Source: Aplysia californica (taxonomy: Eukaryota; Mollusca; Gastropoda; Aplysiida; Aplysiidae). Taken from it: a stretch of DNA of 64,000 bases. The notes below the pieces were generated by a model. It saw only the letters and a program-made list of their open reading frames with translations, was not told the origin of the DNA and made no database searches. Below are positions 51,501 to 60,312 of the stretch, one piece after another (within the stretch, counting starts at the first letter, position 1; each line of letters begins with the position of its first letter). The DNA is taken from positions 760,353-824,352 of the forward strand of contig NW_004797353.1 of the NCBI RefSeq assembly GCF_000002075.1, in the 5' to 3' direction. The position numbers and the translations under genes were made by a program.

Positions 51501-52639
51501 AAAGTTGCACACACCAGTATTTGATTTTGCTAAAGTGCCATCCCCTCCCTCTTGATGCCCTTACCGGCGCCTGTGGTGTAATGGTTAGGCAATTTGTTGT
51601 CGCACGTTGGAGACCCGAGTTCGATTTCTGATTACTGAGTAATTTCTAATATATAGAGTCTTTCTATCTTGGTCTTGCTGCTGGGATGTTGTATTCTCTC
51701 TGCCAAGATTGACCCAAACATGCAAGGTTAGAAGCCCACCTCATAAGTAATCGAGATCTAAATTGTGTCGATGGGGATATAACAACATTTATCCATTTTA
51801 TTTTTAAAACAACTGTTGCTCTGTAAGTCTACTTTATGGAGTCAGGGGGCTCTCGTGGTCAAGAGGTTATGGTGTTTGCCCCTCATTCATCAATAGTCTA
51901 GATCCTGCATTCGAATTCAGACAGCGACGTAAAATTTTTCTCTCAAAAAATTTCTTCTTTCACTTTTTTCCTGCTCTGTAAACATGTTCTGTTGTCTGCT
52001 TTCGTCTCCACTTTCTGGCCCCGCCTCACTCTCCTGAGCCCCCTCCTGTGGGCTCCTGACTCTTTCTGTAGCCTTTCTACTGCTACCCCTCGACTCCCTT
52101 CTCACACTCACAGCTGTCTTTCATCCACTCCCCTGATCCTATGGTAGGTAAGATCAAACACTTAACCTTTTTGGATAAGGGCGAAAAATCTCAGAAATCT
52201 CGTGTGCAAGTTGTGCACATTAAGAAAGATCCCTTGGTGGTCCTAAAATCGGAATAGGCTTCGGCTGTCATCCTGGCAGGGCAAAATTCCAAATTTCCTA
52301 CCAAATGAAAAATGTTAAAGTGTCCCGCGCACTCATATAACCTTATGCAGCTGCGTCATACGTAAAACACTTACCAAAAATAAAAAAGTTATGGAGTCCG
52401 ATTGGGATGTTAATCTAGTGTGGCAGACTCCGCTTGCCAGTTTTTCGCTGACCCTCCAGTACCAAACTGACGTTGAGGTTCAGTGTGTACACTGAGCCTC
52501 CTAGTTTTTAACTTAAAAGCGCTGTATGGTATGGATTTAGCACATTTTTCAACTCATGAGTTTATTTTATAGTCAGGACCTCAGAATTTAATGCCTTGAG
52601 TGATGGCTCTCTAGAAGAAGCACCACAATCTCCAATATT
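27420..52639 (+). CDS. RECQL4: RECQL4 gene, 5' half (exons 1-9 plus candidate exon 10)
   Basis: RECQL4 is a RecQ-family helicase whose N-terminus resembles yeast Sld2 and acts in replication initiation; it is nuclear, with a mitochondrial pool in vertebrates. The model joins 27420-27515, 27984-28017, 28421-28494, 30717-30917, 32496-33431, 34493-34578, 36124-36197, 38892-39023, 43479-43592 and, less surely, 52573-52639. Every junction keeps frame with GT-AG ends, giving about 604 codons. Seen in order: the Sld2-like start (RKALKQWESAF, then IQDKYRHYNDLKRR), a VWGVELN motif matching WGPHLN of human RECQL4, a long Ser/Lys-rich linker, NYVCLNMKKKGY (human NYVRLNMKQKHY), an LRKKQWKAK basic stretch, and zinc knuckle CFKCGQEGHWANKC near residues 530-543. 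The RecQ helicase domain should follow but is not found in the remaining 11 kb, so the gene runs past the window or is broken here. Identification rests on motif order recalled from the human protein, not on a search. Confidence 0.85.
27984..28017 (+). CDS. RECQL4: RECQL4 exon 2
   Basis: A 34-base exon between TTTCCTCTTTCAG and GGTATTT. It encodes NDINQAPVDIQ and leaves one base. It corresponds to human DDVEAAPEETR in the Sld2-like region. It is too short to appear as an open reading frame and was found by splice signals and phase. Confidence 0.75.
28421..28494 (+). CDS. RECQL4: RECQL4 exon 3
   Basis: The acceptor is TTTTCATCAG and the donor CCT|GTAAGT, both strong. Joined to the base left by exon 2 it reads DKYRHYNDLKRR followed by a run of six serines and QEVSQKP. 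The first part aligns with human LYREYRTLKRT, the end of the Sld2-like motif. Confidence 0.8.
29667..29945 (+). repeat. Dispersed repeat D, copy 2
   Basis: The uninterrupted counterpart of 7839-8140, in RECQL4 intron 3. Family unknown. Confidence 0.5.
30717..30917 (+). CDS. RECQL4: RECQL4 exon 4
   Basis: 67 codons in phase 0, from TTTGTATCTTTCAG to AAG|GTGTGG. It carries GGVWGVELNKKP, matching the WGPHLNR motif conserved in RECQL4, then LHKLGAKLFKSFEKQ, resembling the YGQRLKANLKGTL segment. The rest is Ser/Thr-rich linker. Confidence 0.8.
31060..31240. repeat. Degenerate tandem repeat in RECQL4 intron 4
   Basis: Five to six imperfect units of ATCTGAGAGCCTTTTT with ACATA spacers. Confidence 0.5.
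32496..33431 (+). CDS. RECQL4: RECQL4 exon 5, long disordered linker
   Basis: This is the largest exon, 312 codons in phase 0, from a TCCTTTTTTTCCCAG acceptor to GAG|GTGAGC. The product is rich in Ser, Asp and Lys with no recognised domain and is probably disordered, as the poorly conserved middle part of RECQL4 is in other animals. KSGIFGAAGKALSLSSREAS near the start may be a short conserved motif. The frame stays open past the donor for 25 codons by chance. Confidence 0.75.
33504..33899 (-). mobile_element. Retroposon family A, in RECQL4 intron 5
   Basis: 396 bp, flanked by AAAATCACTCT (33493-33503) and AAAATTACTCT (33900-33910), an 11-bp target duplication with one mismatch. Very similar to 10809-11193 over its whole length. 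It lies antisense, starting 72 bases after exon 5. Confidence 0.8.
34493..34578 (+). CDS. RECQL4: RECQL4 exon 6
   Basis: 86 bases encoding DSHLDIPDSSGAGSSKVKKK and an Ala-rich end, leaving two bases. The donor CG|GTGAGT is strong; the acceptor TTTGTCAAAG is weak. Phase agrees with both neighbours, which is the main support. Confidence 0.65.
35495..35799. mobile_element. MITE with 17-bp perfect inverted repeats
   Basis: Ends CTTAACTCTTTAAACCC and its exact mirror at 35783-35799; inside, a tandem pair of CCCCATCGGACGCYGGGAGC (35509 and 35551). It lies in RECQL4 intron 6. Confidence 0.65.
36124..36197 (+). CDS. RECQL4: RECQL4 exon 7, conserved NYVxLNMK motif
   Basis: The acceptor is TGTTTTCTCAG and the donor AAAG|GTAATT. 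With the two bases from exon 6 it reads RKRSAASMNENYVCLNMKKK then GYRRKG. NYVCLNMKKKGY matches NYVRLNMKQKHY of human RECQL4 almost residue for residue, making this the most diagnostic exon of the model. Confidence 0.88.
36803..37726. mobile_element. hAT-type non-autonomous element with internal tandem duplication
   Basis: Left end CAGGGCTGGGTTGATTTAAA, right end AAAAAATCACCAACCCTG, perfect 8-bp duplication GCTGAAAT (36795-36802, 37727-37734). The first 279 bp (36803-37081) are repeated as 37082-37329 at about 85-90% by eye. It lies in RECQL4 intron 7 and is AT-rich. Confidence 0.85.
37743..37990. mobile_element. Small MITE-like element
   Basis: Ends TTTAACCCTATCTGT and the near mirror ACGGATAAGGGTAAAG, about 248 bp, directly after the hAT element in RECQL4 intron 7. 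Confidence 0.45.
38156..38501 (+). mobile_element. Retroposon family A, in RECQL4 intron 7
   Basis: A sense-oriented copy, flanked by AAAATAAAACA (38145-38155 and 38502-38512), an 11-bp perfect target duplication. The body shares TTGATAGTCGAAGC and TTCTCTGTTGACATCCA with the other copies. The tail reads ACCATATGCAGTTGCGTGTG. Confidence 0.8.
38892..39023 (+). CDS. RECQL4: RECQL4 exon 8, basic patch and CCHC zinc knuckle
   Basis: The exon reads AGMTGSQLRKKQWKAKMAAR and, after SQSYGSNK, the zinc knuckle CFKCGQEGHWANKC (C-x2-C-x4-H-x4-C). The basic part matches human LLRKQAWKQKWRKK. Vertebrate RECQL4 has a knuckle at the same place, with an altered first half in humans. Acceptor TTTTCTTTAAG, donor AAAG|GTGATG. 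Confidence 0.88.
39962..43192 (-). mobile_element. LINE with C-terminal restriction-like endonuclease (R2/NeSL-type)
   Basis: A minus-strand element inside RECQL4 intron 8. A long frame (42963 down to about 41140) encodes a basic N-terminal part, RT with PGGDGVSYKVFKYC, RPISIINVTCKIFMG, VWLDLANAYGS, GIAAGCSISVIWF and AFMDDVTLLTRD, and a thumb region. After one frameshift near 41140, the frame to 40164 has a CxC-x7-H-x4-C knuckle (CRCGKLGTMKHILSNC) and the endonuclease PDIVLWEEKD, VELTVP, EVGCRGFVATSA. RT uses MDD where most LINEs have ADD, and AGCSIS where most have QG. Motif order RT, knuckle, endonuclease is that of site-choosing LINEs. The 3' UTR ends near 39962. A 229-bp piece of the endonuclease is repeated at the other end. 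Confidence 0.85.
42964..43192 (-). repeat. 229-bp perfect direct repeat of the LINE endonuclease
   Basis: Identical by eye, base for base, to 40319-40547. It encodes the same LKGFERFFPIP to PVEVGCR segment, joined in frame to VEVVSRRQRVLAQ of the RT frame. Beyond 43192 and before 40319 the two copies diverge at once. Confidence 0.9.
43479..43592 (+). CDS. RECQL4: RECQL4 exon 9
   Basis: In phase with exon 8, it encodes GKAKMGKDLDPSQVDKSSVD, then EADFPSLREAAMMSCGVKG. This is the acidic spacer between the zinc knuckle and the helicase domain. Acceptor TATATGTCCTAG, donor AAAG|GTACCA. The intron before it (39024-43478) contains an REL-type LINE. Confidence 0.75.
44878..45060 (+). mobile_element. 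tRNA-derived SINE, related head
   Basis: A tRNA-like head with TCGGTGGTCTAGTGGTTAGG and GGGGGTTCGAGCATT, followed by an unmatched body ending near TCTTAAATAATC. It could be a different SINE family with a similar promoter. Confidence 0.45.
45270..49757 (+). mobile_element. LINE, I/Nimb-like, with endonuclease, RT and RNase H remnants
   Basis: Endonuclease from CPRVACIQETKF (45330) through VYIPPNYPLK and FIVLGDFNAHSPLWG (45630-45670); it is interrupted by about 880 bp and resumes at TDHFPILLKKTN (46735). RT follows: GPDDIHNQI, YRPIALMSCLCKLIEKM, FLDLEKAFDT (47832), GVPQGSILSPLLF (48007) and YVDDF (48100). RNase H-like remnants are AWIPNHVGI (49055) and GNEQVDDLAKKASS, then a C-terminal HILTEC knuckle (49405). 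Several frameshifts and stops make it dead. The 3' UTR ends in TATGCAGTTGCGAGCGCCGT, then AAAACC. Fills most of the proposed RECQL4 intron 9. Confidence 0.8.
45840..46725. mobile_element. Unidentified insertion in the LINE endonuclease
   Basis: Replaces nothing but splits the endonuclease between LDLTFCTPDLGLR and TDHFPILL. It contains runs of AGATCT, and a duplicated block TGGAGGATTCATATTYCAAT (46132 and 46395). No ends were resolved. Confidence 0.4.
49760..51560. other. Intron-like sequence; hAT-like end at 50190
   Basis: GGTTGGCAGCCCTG at about 50190-50203 mirrors CAGGGCTGCCAACC at 45075. The rest is AT-rich with no frame of interest. Confidence 0.35.
51566..51790 (+). mobile_element. tRNA-derived SINE, family C
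   Basis: A box TGTGGTGTAATGGTTAGG, B box GAGTTCGATTTC, body GCTGCTGGGATGTTG and 3' end GTGTCGATGGGGATATAAC. Same family as 5571, with an extra body segment also present at 5850. Confidence 0.6.
51843..52376 (+). mobile_element. Long tRNA-headed SINE, family B
   Basis: Head GGGGCTCTCGTGGTCAAGAG with B-box-like GCATTCGAATTCA; body with TCTGCTTTCGTCTCCACTTT and ATCCCTTGGTGGTCCTAAAA; 3' tail CTCATATAACCTTATGCAGC followed by an A-rich end. The other copy is at 63238. The tail matches the 3' end of the LINE at 45270-49757. Confidence 0.65.
52573..52639 (+). CDS. RECQL4: Candidate RECQL4 exon 10
   Basis: A 67-base segment between TTTATTTTATAG and TT|GTAAAT. Joined in phase to exon 9 it reads VRTSEFNALSDGSLEEAPQS then PI. 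This resembles PLYSLGPSGQLAETPAEVF, which immediately precedes the helicase domain in human RECQL4. A second AG four bases downstream would put a stop in frame. Support is the phase match plus weak similarity. The intron before it would be about 9 kb and filled by a LINE. Confidence 0.45.
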
Positions 52640-53715
52640 GTAAATCAAACAGAAGATTAAGCGATGGAAGTATAGCAGTTTCAAACCCTAGTCAGTCAAA
52701 GTCAGTTCATCATGATAAGCAACTACTGAGCTAACACTACTCTCATACTCATACTTCATAGCACTTTGGGTTCTTCAGTGAAGAAACCTTTGAAATGTTC
52801 TGGCCCTTCCTTCAGATTTACTAAAAGAAATGACTCTAAAGTCCCTGGTTACACGCTACGATAAATGGTGTCAGATTCGTCGTATGCAAGAACTGTCCGT
52901 TTTATCGAGTTGTGTAGTCTTTAAACGTACAATCTATTGTCCAGTTTTCTTTCGATCAGGGAGATTCAAAGTCAATGACTTGAATGCAGATGTGCTACGC
53001 ACCGGGTGACCTTGATAAAAATTTATACGCAACGTCACCATTGACGATCAACTAAATAATAAAATTGCTAAAATTTACATAATAACGCATGAAATCAGGT
53101 TCCCCGTGAGCAACTTTGCTTATTTTGAGACACTGATTCCGAATATAATATGAAATCAGTTTTTACCTGCCATAATTATTTTTACGATTTTGAGCCCTAA
53201 GATAAATCCTGCGTGGCAGCAAATTTTAAAGTGATTCTACGTCACAGGGCGCCTCCCCCAAATCTGACTGTGATCCCACGGAAAATATCAAACAGCGCTT
53301 GATTTCTTGACCGAGTCTCTAAGCCATTGTCCAAACTTTGTACAATTTTATGGTTACACCTGACGATTTGTCTCCTGATAGATAGATCGTCCAGTTTTTG
53401 TACAATTTATCGTTGCTTGTAACCGAGAAGTGAAGTCTTTGAGACAAGATCAGCTTGCAAAGTTGCATTCAGTCAAAATTGAGTTATAGGGAAGCCTTTG
53501 TCCACTGAACCGAGCAGTATCTTACTGAAAAGAAAATGAGATGGCTTTTATTTATTTCTTGTGGGGCCCCTCAGTTGCTGGCATGCTGTGCTTTTCAACT
53601 TCAACTACATTGTTGGAATGACTTTCTCAATTTTAAAAATTTTAATAACAATTTAGTCAGTGAATTCAATATTGCTATTAATTTGAATTTAATTTATGAT
53701 GTTAGCTTACAATTA

Positions 53716-55133
53716 CAGTGGAATCCAGTTATAACGAGAGGGAGGGGACGGTGCGAAATTTCCGTTATGGCAAGATTCTCGCTATAAGGAATCCAGTAAT
53801 AAATTCAAGGGAAATAGTAAAGTAGGCCTAATCTATGAGTCTGGTTTTCGATTTATTTCTTTTTGAAATCTCCCCTGATGATGATTTGGTTCAACATGAC
53901 CTTTAAGTCTTACTCGATCAAAAGTCGAATCAGGTTTCTTTCTCTAGCGCTAGAGATGTTGACAGCTCGGCGTTGGCGATCAAAAAGAAAGTTCTCTAGC
54001 CCACTTGCCAGCTGTGTTGTCCCCCACTCCACCACATCCTGTGGTGCGTTCCGTCTGCCTGCGCACAATGGGACATACCACACCCCGCCCACGTCACACA
54101 TTCGCTCCGTCCATCACAGTATAGCACTATGACCTCTCCATCCACGCATCAAAGAAGTGAGAGGCATGGTAGGCCTAGATAATCTAGACTAGGTTGGCCT
54201 ATCACTTGATGCGTTCTGCTTGTCTGTGCATGCTACACACTCCCCACTCATTCAATCCGGCCTTCATTGTTGGCACACGTGGGCTCTCCCATTATTTGTT
54301 TTGCAATTATCATCATCATTGCCTTTCTCACCCTGGATCAGGATATAGGCCACGAACAAACACTCTCCACTTTTGCCTATCCTGGGCTAGTCGCTTGATG
54401 TCACTCCACGTCTTCCCACTTTTCTGTACATCCATTTCCGTGACTCTTCTCCAGGCTCCACGTGGTCTTCCCCTTGATCTTTTACCCTGTGGGTTCCACT
54501 CTTAACACTTTTCTTGTGATGCAGCTGCTTGACTTCCTGAAAGTGTGTCCAATCCATTGCCAACGTCTTCTTCCCACCTCATCTCTGACTGGGCTCTGTC
54601 TCGTTCTTCTTAATACTTCCTCGTTGGCATGGTGATCCTGTCTGTCCATTTGATCCTCAGTAGCTTCCTCAGACACTTTTTAAAGAAAACCTGGATCCTC
54701 TTTATGCATGTCTGGGATGCGTTCCACGTCTCATATCCATACAACAAGACTGACTTCACATTTGAGTTGAAAATTCTAAGCCTTGTTCGTAATGAGATAT
54801 CCCTGGTCTTCCAAATCCTGTTCAAAGAAATAAATGCAGTCTGTGCCTTTCCAATGCGGGACTTTATTTCAGCGCCTGTTCCTGTTCACAAGATAGCCAA
54901 GAAGTTTCTCAACTGGCGAGGTTTTACATATAAATCAAATGGCCTATGCGCTGTGCACAGCAGCAGCAATATTCCGCTATAACTACTGACTCGCGTGTTT
55001 GTCTGATTGTGATATAGCAAGTAGGCCTATTTTATTTACAAAGATAAAGAAGGGGAAAAAACGGGGTTTTAGAAAGGTGTCTTTATAACAGACTTCTCGT
55101 TATTTTAGGACTCGTTATAAGTGGATTCCACTG
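53716..55133. mobile_element. Tc1/mariner/pogo-type element, non-autonomous
   Basis: Ends CAGTGGAATCCAGTTATAAC (left) and its near mirror GTTATAAGTGGATTCCACTG (right), with TA on both sides (53714-53715, 55134-55135). No transposase is recognised. The interior carries a LINE fragment. Confidence 0.7.
54335..54905 (-). mobile_element. LINE 3' fragment inside a DNA transposon
   Basis: Encodes RT C-terminal motifs VLLYGYETWNAS, IQVFFKKCLRKLL and, in another frame, RRRWQWIGHTFRKSSSCITR. The end is a GATGAT-rich tail near 54310-54335. This C-terminal signature is common in RTE/CR1-like LINEs. It lies wholly inside the element 53716-55133. Confidence 0.7.
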
Positions 55134-55807
55134 TACAAAGCTTAAAGCGGACTTACAAAATTCAGTTTAACATACCTAAAGAAACACAACAGAGCAAAAG
55201 GACAATACATACACTAACAAAATATATATAAAATGTATCTTTTAATGTACTCTTAATAAATATAATATGTCTCCTTATCAAAAGACACATACTGTACATT
55301 TGGAACTTCACTGATCAAAAGAACCAAAAAACCCCCAACAAAGCTGTTGCTTCCCCTAAAAGTAAAAGAAAAGAAGGTTGATGTGATATTAAAAAATACC
55401 CTTCCTGAGAAGAGCACAATCCAAAACAATACAAACAGTAACCAAAACTCCTTCAGAGACCAAGGAATTCACACGCACCAGTGCATTCATGTGTATATAC
55501 ACTCACGCACGCGCACACACACACAGAAAGCAAGCTAAGGGATAAATATCATTCATCATCAAGTAAAGTGCCAGATTTGCGACAGACATTGGAGATCATG
55601 TTTCTCCATTCATTCTTTTGCTTGGATGCTCTAAAAAAACCTACATATGATTAATTATCCTATCTTTCTCTTCCATCCATCAGTTTAGGCTCTCCAAGCA
55701 GGTTGCCAACTGGGTCTACCACTGCTTTGTTTTCCATTAATTTTGTCAGTGATGCTGATTCAAGTGTCCCATAAACTGCATCAGTACAATACTAAAGATG
55801 TGTCAGT

Positions 55808-56236
55808 GTCACGACGCAGTGGAATCAGGCGCTTGTCAACTTTTGGGCACAGATGGAGTTATTTGTATAATTTATACAGCTTGTTCATTTGCCTTGCTTT
55901 TGATGAAAAAAGTACCAATCTATCTTGAATATAAGTCGAAATATCTGGAGAGGGTCGCTGGTTTCAGAGGTAGAATTAAGTGAAAAATGGCTGCCAAAGT
56001 TTTTTTACTTCCATATAATCCATGGAAACTGAAAATTTACAATTTTTGTTCCTTTTACCATTTTCAGTAACATCCATACAGAAATGTGTCTTTAAATGGT
56101 TATGAAAAGTGTTCGAAAAAAAAATTCGATAATTGCCAAACCCAAGGTGGGGGGGGGGGGGGGGGGGGGGGGGATGCCGGTTTCTTCTATAAAAATCATT
56201 AATTTGACGAGCTCTTGATTTCACCACGATGCCTCA
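55808..56236 (+). mobile_element. MITE family 1, copy 3
   Basis: Third and most diverged copy. The left end reads ACGACGCAGTGGAATCAGGC and the right end GACGAGCTCTTGATTTCACC. A poly-G run at 56148-56173 interrupts the right half. Confidence 0.6.
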
Positions 56237-56239
56237 CAA

Positions 56240-58043
56240 ATGACCACAATGATACAAAATCGCACAGTTGGAAATCAATCAAAAACATTGTTACATGTAC
56301 TTCAGTCAGTGAAAGACGAATAGTGCTAGGAAAATGTTGATATCATGGGTGTGGCACACTGACCTTTCACATGATATTATGCCCTCTGGAAATTGAGATC
56401 AGGGTCAAGTCCCTGAGAAATAATACCTCAAGACATGACTGACTGAAATGTTTCCATTCACTCTCAGCAATTTGAAATAGCCATTTATTATTTTGAAAGT
56501 ATCTACCGGGTACATGTGTAGTATTCATGCTTAGCAGAAGCCCATTAGACTGCAGAAATTTGCCCTTGAAGTGCGATTTTAGGGTAGTAATTTACTTCTA
56601 GGTTTACTTTTAAGGGCTGAGTTGGATGGATTGCAGTATACAGATCAACTATCAGCCTCTTGATATCATATTTAAAACAATACTCATAAGTATGCCTTAT
56701 AAATGACCTAATGACAAAGTATCATAGATATCAGAAACTCATTTTATGAAGGTACAAATGATTTGGAATTTAAAAAAAAAAAAAAAAAGACAGATCCAGG
56801 TCGTGGCTCCATCAGTCCGCTCTTATATATGACCATATGCAGTTGCGAGCGCAGTAAAACTCTTATCAAAGCTCTTGACTTAAGATGCCATCTGTATGAA
56901 GACAATGACATTGACAATCTTTATACATTTCGCAAGGAGAAATTTATCAAAATTGACAGCATAACTTAAGTGTGGAATGTACACCTTGAATTCTAAATTG
57001 TGCAACTTTGTATTCTCTAATAGTATGTAATACTCTAATGCTATCAAACTCCAGAGGGCCACGTTCACTCGTGTGTATTGTTGTATACCGGGTACATGTA
57101 TCTTGTGAAATGAGCATACTGAAAGGCAGTGTCTGCATTAGGAACATAATGAAAATGTACAAATTTGTGTATGTCATCCTTCAAATAATAATAATCCCAT
57201 CTTAGATTAACGAAGATAAAAATACAGGTATCTACATAAACAGAACAAACAACAAGGCACAAAATCGGAGATCTAAAGAACATGTCTCCCTCATTTTGTT
57301 TGTGGTCATACTAATACTAACTACCATTATTTCACATCACTTCCATACTACTAATCATCCACACTGCCCTGTGTTTGTATGAAAAAAAACCCAAAGCCAT
57401 AGATTCAACTCACTGAACCCTGGGTATTATGAGCTCGCTGACTGCCCTCCTTGAATGGTCATTTCTCTCTCTCGAAAATTATAATATAAAAAAAAATTAA
57501 TCAAGAAAGATAGGCCAAAGAATTGAGATTTTTTAAAAATTTAAATTTTGAGGCAAAATAGGCACAGTATACGAAGTCAGTCAAATGAATCAAAATATAT
57601 CAATATCATATATCTTTTTATCAAATGAGAATTGTCCTTGATCTTCATGTTCCAGAAAAGACCAGAAGTCAGGTTGACTTAAACTTAAACGTGTACATCA
57701 GTTATTTTCACTTGGACTTTTGAACCCCTCTCATATAAATATTATTTTGCTTGAATGTGCTTGTTTCAGTGGTTTTCAGAAAGAAAAGTTCATATTTCTG
57801 TCCATATAAAGGCCTACTTAAACAGTATAAAGTTGTATCGAGTATGCAGGTAATAGTCAAATTAGTCCAAAATCAAAACAACATTTTTAAGTAAGCACAT
57901 CTGGTCCCACTAATGCCTCATCCCGATATAGTTTGGGATCAGGGTTCAGTGAGTGTGAGACATTGCAGATCACAAGCACATTCCAAGAAAGAATTGCTGT
58001 GATGTATAAATAGGCCTGCTCTCCGATTTTTGTTTCACACTCT
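56240..58043. other. No coding sequence seen; likely 3' side of the STMP1-like gene
   Basis: AT-rich. A 15-bp inverted repeat ACTCACTGAACCCTG lies at 57408-57422 and 57940-57954 and may mark a MITE. Confidence 0.3.
56817..56868 (+). mobile_element. LINE/SINE tail fragment
   Basis: Only the shared tail is present (ATATGCAGTTGCGAGCGCAG, then TAAAAC). Confidence 0.5.
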
Positions 58044-58298
58044 TCATTCACTCTTCTTGGGATCTTTTCTGTACGTCTTTTCCAACTCTTTCAATCTGTC
58101 CATAATTTGTGAGAGTTCTTGGGGGGCTTGAGACGTACCCTCTGCTGCATCAGGGTTATCTTTCTTGTACTGCTCTGCCATTGCTTTTGCTTTCTCCCAA
58201 AGCTCAGTAGGCATAGGCGCCTCAGGGATCTGGTACCTCTGATTGGCCACGACCCCGGCATAGACGCCGACTAAAAAGAAGATCAGTCTGCCAAACAT
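58044..58298 (-). CDS. STMP1-like (DUF4535) small membrane protein
   Basis: An 84-residue protein starting MFGRLIFFLVGVYAGVVANQ then RYQIPEAPMP. The N-terminal hydrophobic segment (about residues 3-18) with small residues, followed by a Q-x-Y-x-x-P motif, is the hallmark of the DUF4535/STMP1 family: human STMP1 has GNVVGMYLAQNYDIP. STMP1 is a mitochondrial inner-membrane microprotein tied to respiratory complexes. This copy is longer than the human 47 residues; its hydrophilic tail (ELWEKAKAMAEQYKKD to KDPKKSE) is probably helical. The ATG at 58298 is chosen because the family begins right at the hydrophobic segment; the frame is open upstream to 58400, but a strong acceptor (TTTTTCAG, exon from 58362) lies there, so the extra codons are probably 5' UTR. 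It may lie inside a RECQL4 intron if that gene continues. Confidence 0.7.
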   Translation of the reverse strand: MFGRLIFFLVGVYAGVVANQRYQIPEAPMPTELWEKAKAMAEQYKKDNPDAAEGTSQAPQELSQIMDRLKELEKTYRKDPKKSE

Positions 58299-60031
58299 GT
58301 TGGAGCGCCTGGCAAAGTGCCGGTGTTTGTAAAAACTCTTGTAGAACTTTTGGTACTTTTCTCTGAAAAAGATGGAGCAAAAAAATTGGGTACTTCTCAA
58401 AATGTACTGATAGTTAATTATAGCAAACTGTCAGTGTCACACAGACAATTATCTTCAAATTTCATACAACAGTGAATGATTCAAAGAAAACACCAAATTA
58501 CAGTACAGATGATCTCACCTTTGACATTGCCAGTAAATTGCCAGTCGCCTATTGCCTATTGTACTTCACCAAACATTCTTTCATGAATGTAACTAACATC
58601 AACTTACGGTATTCAATAATTAATACAACTACATTATGAATAATTAAATATTTGGACAGCACAAACAATTCCCCTTCATTATGAGTCGTTCCCAAATAGT
58701 TTTTCAAGCTCATTTCTAAAATCTCAGCAACAGAAAATGCAAACAGTTTAGTCAACTTAGTGTCTTTTCATTTGATCCCTTTCCACTTTTTCGATTCATC
58801 AATGTCTAAGTTGAGACCCAGATGTGGGTATACTTTAGTGCCACTTTAAAAAAAGATTCCATTAAAAGGACAGAATAGTACCATACCCAGAAAGGTTAAC
58901 ATCCTGATTCCATTCACCTACTATTAACTGTGCTCCAAGGCACTACTAATTTACTCACTAAATCCAATCTATCTAGTATCTCTGAATTTGTTGTTGACTT
59001 TTTCAACTCTCTCTGAATTTGCTGTTGACTTTTTCAACTACTGATTTGTGAAATGGTGATTTGAAGAAAATGCTGACACTAATTTTTTAGCTTCTGACTT
59101 TACAGTAGTGAAAAACTAACGGAACTTCAAGGTACCACAGAATTTCTTTGTAAGGGAAGTTGCAATGCAATGATATTGAAGGGGAAAAAAACCCTTGGGA
59201 TCTGAAATCCTTTCCTGGTGACAGGAATTTTGTGTCAAACAACTTTATATTAAACAGCCCACTGTAGCCTACTTTTGCGGCATACAAATCAATCTTATCG
59301 GGTTTACTGATTTCATAATGACCAATTGCCCATTTTTGGGTTGTTGGATCGAGAATGTTTTTTAGCACCTGTATTATTATCAAATTACTGAAGCATTGTA
59401 TCAACATGAATCAGAATCACAAGGTGTCTCAAACCCAAAAGTTACCAAACTGCAATGGACTGGTCTAGGCTAGGCTAGGTCATCTATTTGTTTTGTGCTT
59501 CTGTCCGCCTTCACACATATATATGTGAAGTATGGCACTTCGGACTTGGGGGAATTATTGATTAAAACATTTTTTGTTGTTGAAATACACTCATGTGAGA
59601 GAAGGGTGGGTGTTATGAAGACATCCTGTCTGAGTTGTCTGAAATCTTATCAAAACTTGAGTCACACACTGCTCAGCTTGATTTACAACTATGATTTTTA
59701 GTGCTTTTGTTCTGATGTAATTTTACTCTTTACTTAGTTTTCTGATTTTACAAATTTTCCAATAACTCTAATTTGTAGAGAGCAATTTAAATAAATTGTA
59801 TTGCTGTTTATAACGTTGTGATGCAAGATCCAGTTCTACCAACTTTTCTGTGGGAGTTTAGTATTGTACGGATAACTAGTGGCAGTCATTCGTACAACAA
59901 TATTGTACGGACAACCAGAGTTTTTAGCACAATGGTACGAATAACCGCTCTGAAAAAACAAGAAAGAATTTAAAAGAAAAAATAACGAACACGAAGAAAA
60001 GAGCTTGGATTGCTTAAAATATTAAACTTAC

Positions 60032-60200
60032 TGAACACGATTTAACACCCTCGCCCATTTGGTCGGAACAATTTAGAACCCTTAAACCGTCGTGCAAGAG
60101 CATGGTCGCGTGCTCATGTCTCGTTACGTTCGTACACGCTTTCTGTTCCTTGAACCATAATGTATTGTGGGCAGAGAGGCCAGCCATCGTTAAGTGTGTA
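60032..60200 (-). other. Probable 5' noncoding exon of the STMP1-like gene
   Basis: On the minus strand a GC-richer stretch ends at a good donor, TTCA|GTAAGT (intron from 60031), which would pair with the acceptor at 58362 for a 1.67-kb intron. The upstream ATGGCTGGC reading frame does not join the protein frame, so the exon is noncoding or carries a small upstream frame. The 5' limit is a guess. Other minus donors at 58516 (CAAAG|GTGAGA) and near 62306 (CAG|GTGAGT) are alternatives. Confidence 0.35.
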
Positions 60201-60260
60201 AACAGTGAATGGTCCGGCCAGCGGCCGTTCCCACGTCCGGCTCAGTGTCGGTAGTGAGCC
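60150..60260 (-). promoter_or_regulatory. Possible TATA-less promoter with ZNF143/Staf-like site
   Basis: Minus strand GCCCACAATACATTATGG (60157-60174) resembles the ZNF143/Staf core (CCCATAATGCAT). It lies in the most GC-rich part of this neighbourhood, just above the proposed noncoding exon. Inference only. Confidence 0.25.
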
Positions 60261-60312
60261 TTTTTTTTTACCGGAGAGGCGAAAACTGCTTTAAAACATT
60301 ATAATTATCGAA

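Noticed and set aside
59087-59407. 106-codon minus-strand frame upstream of the STMP1-like gene
   Set aside because: No recognised domain; it lies in the proposed intron and looks like diverged repeat sequence.
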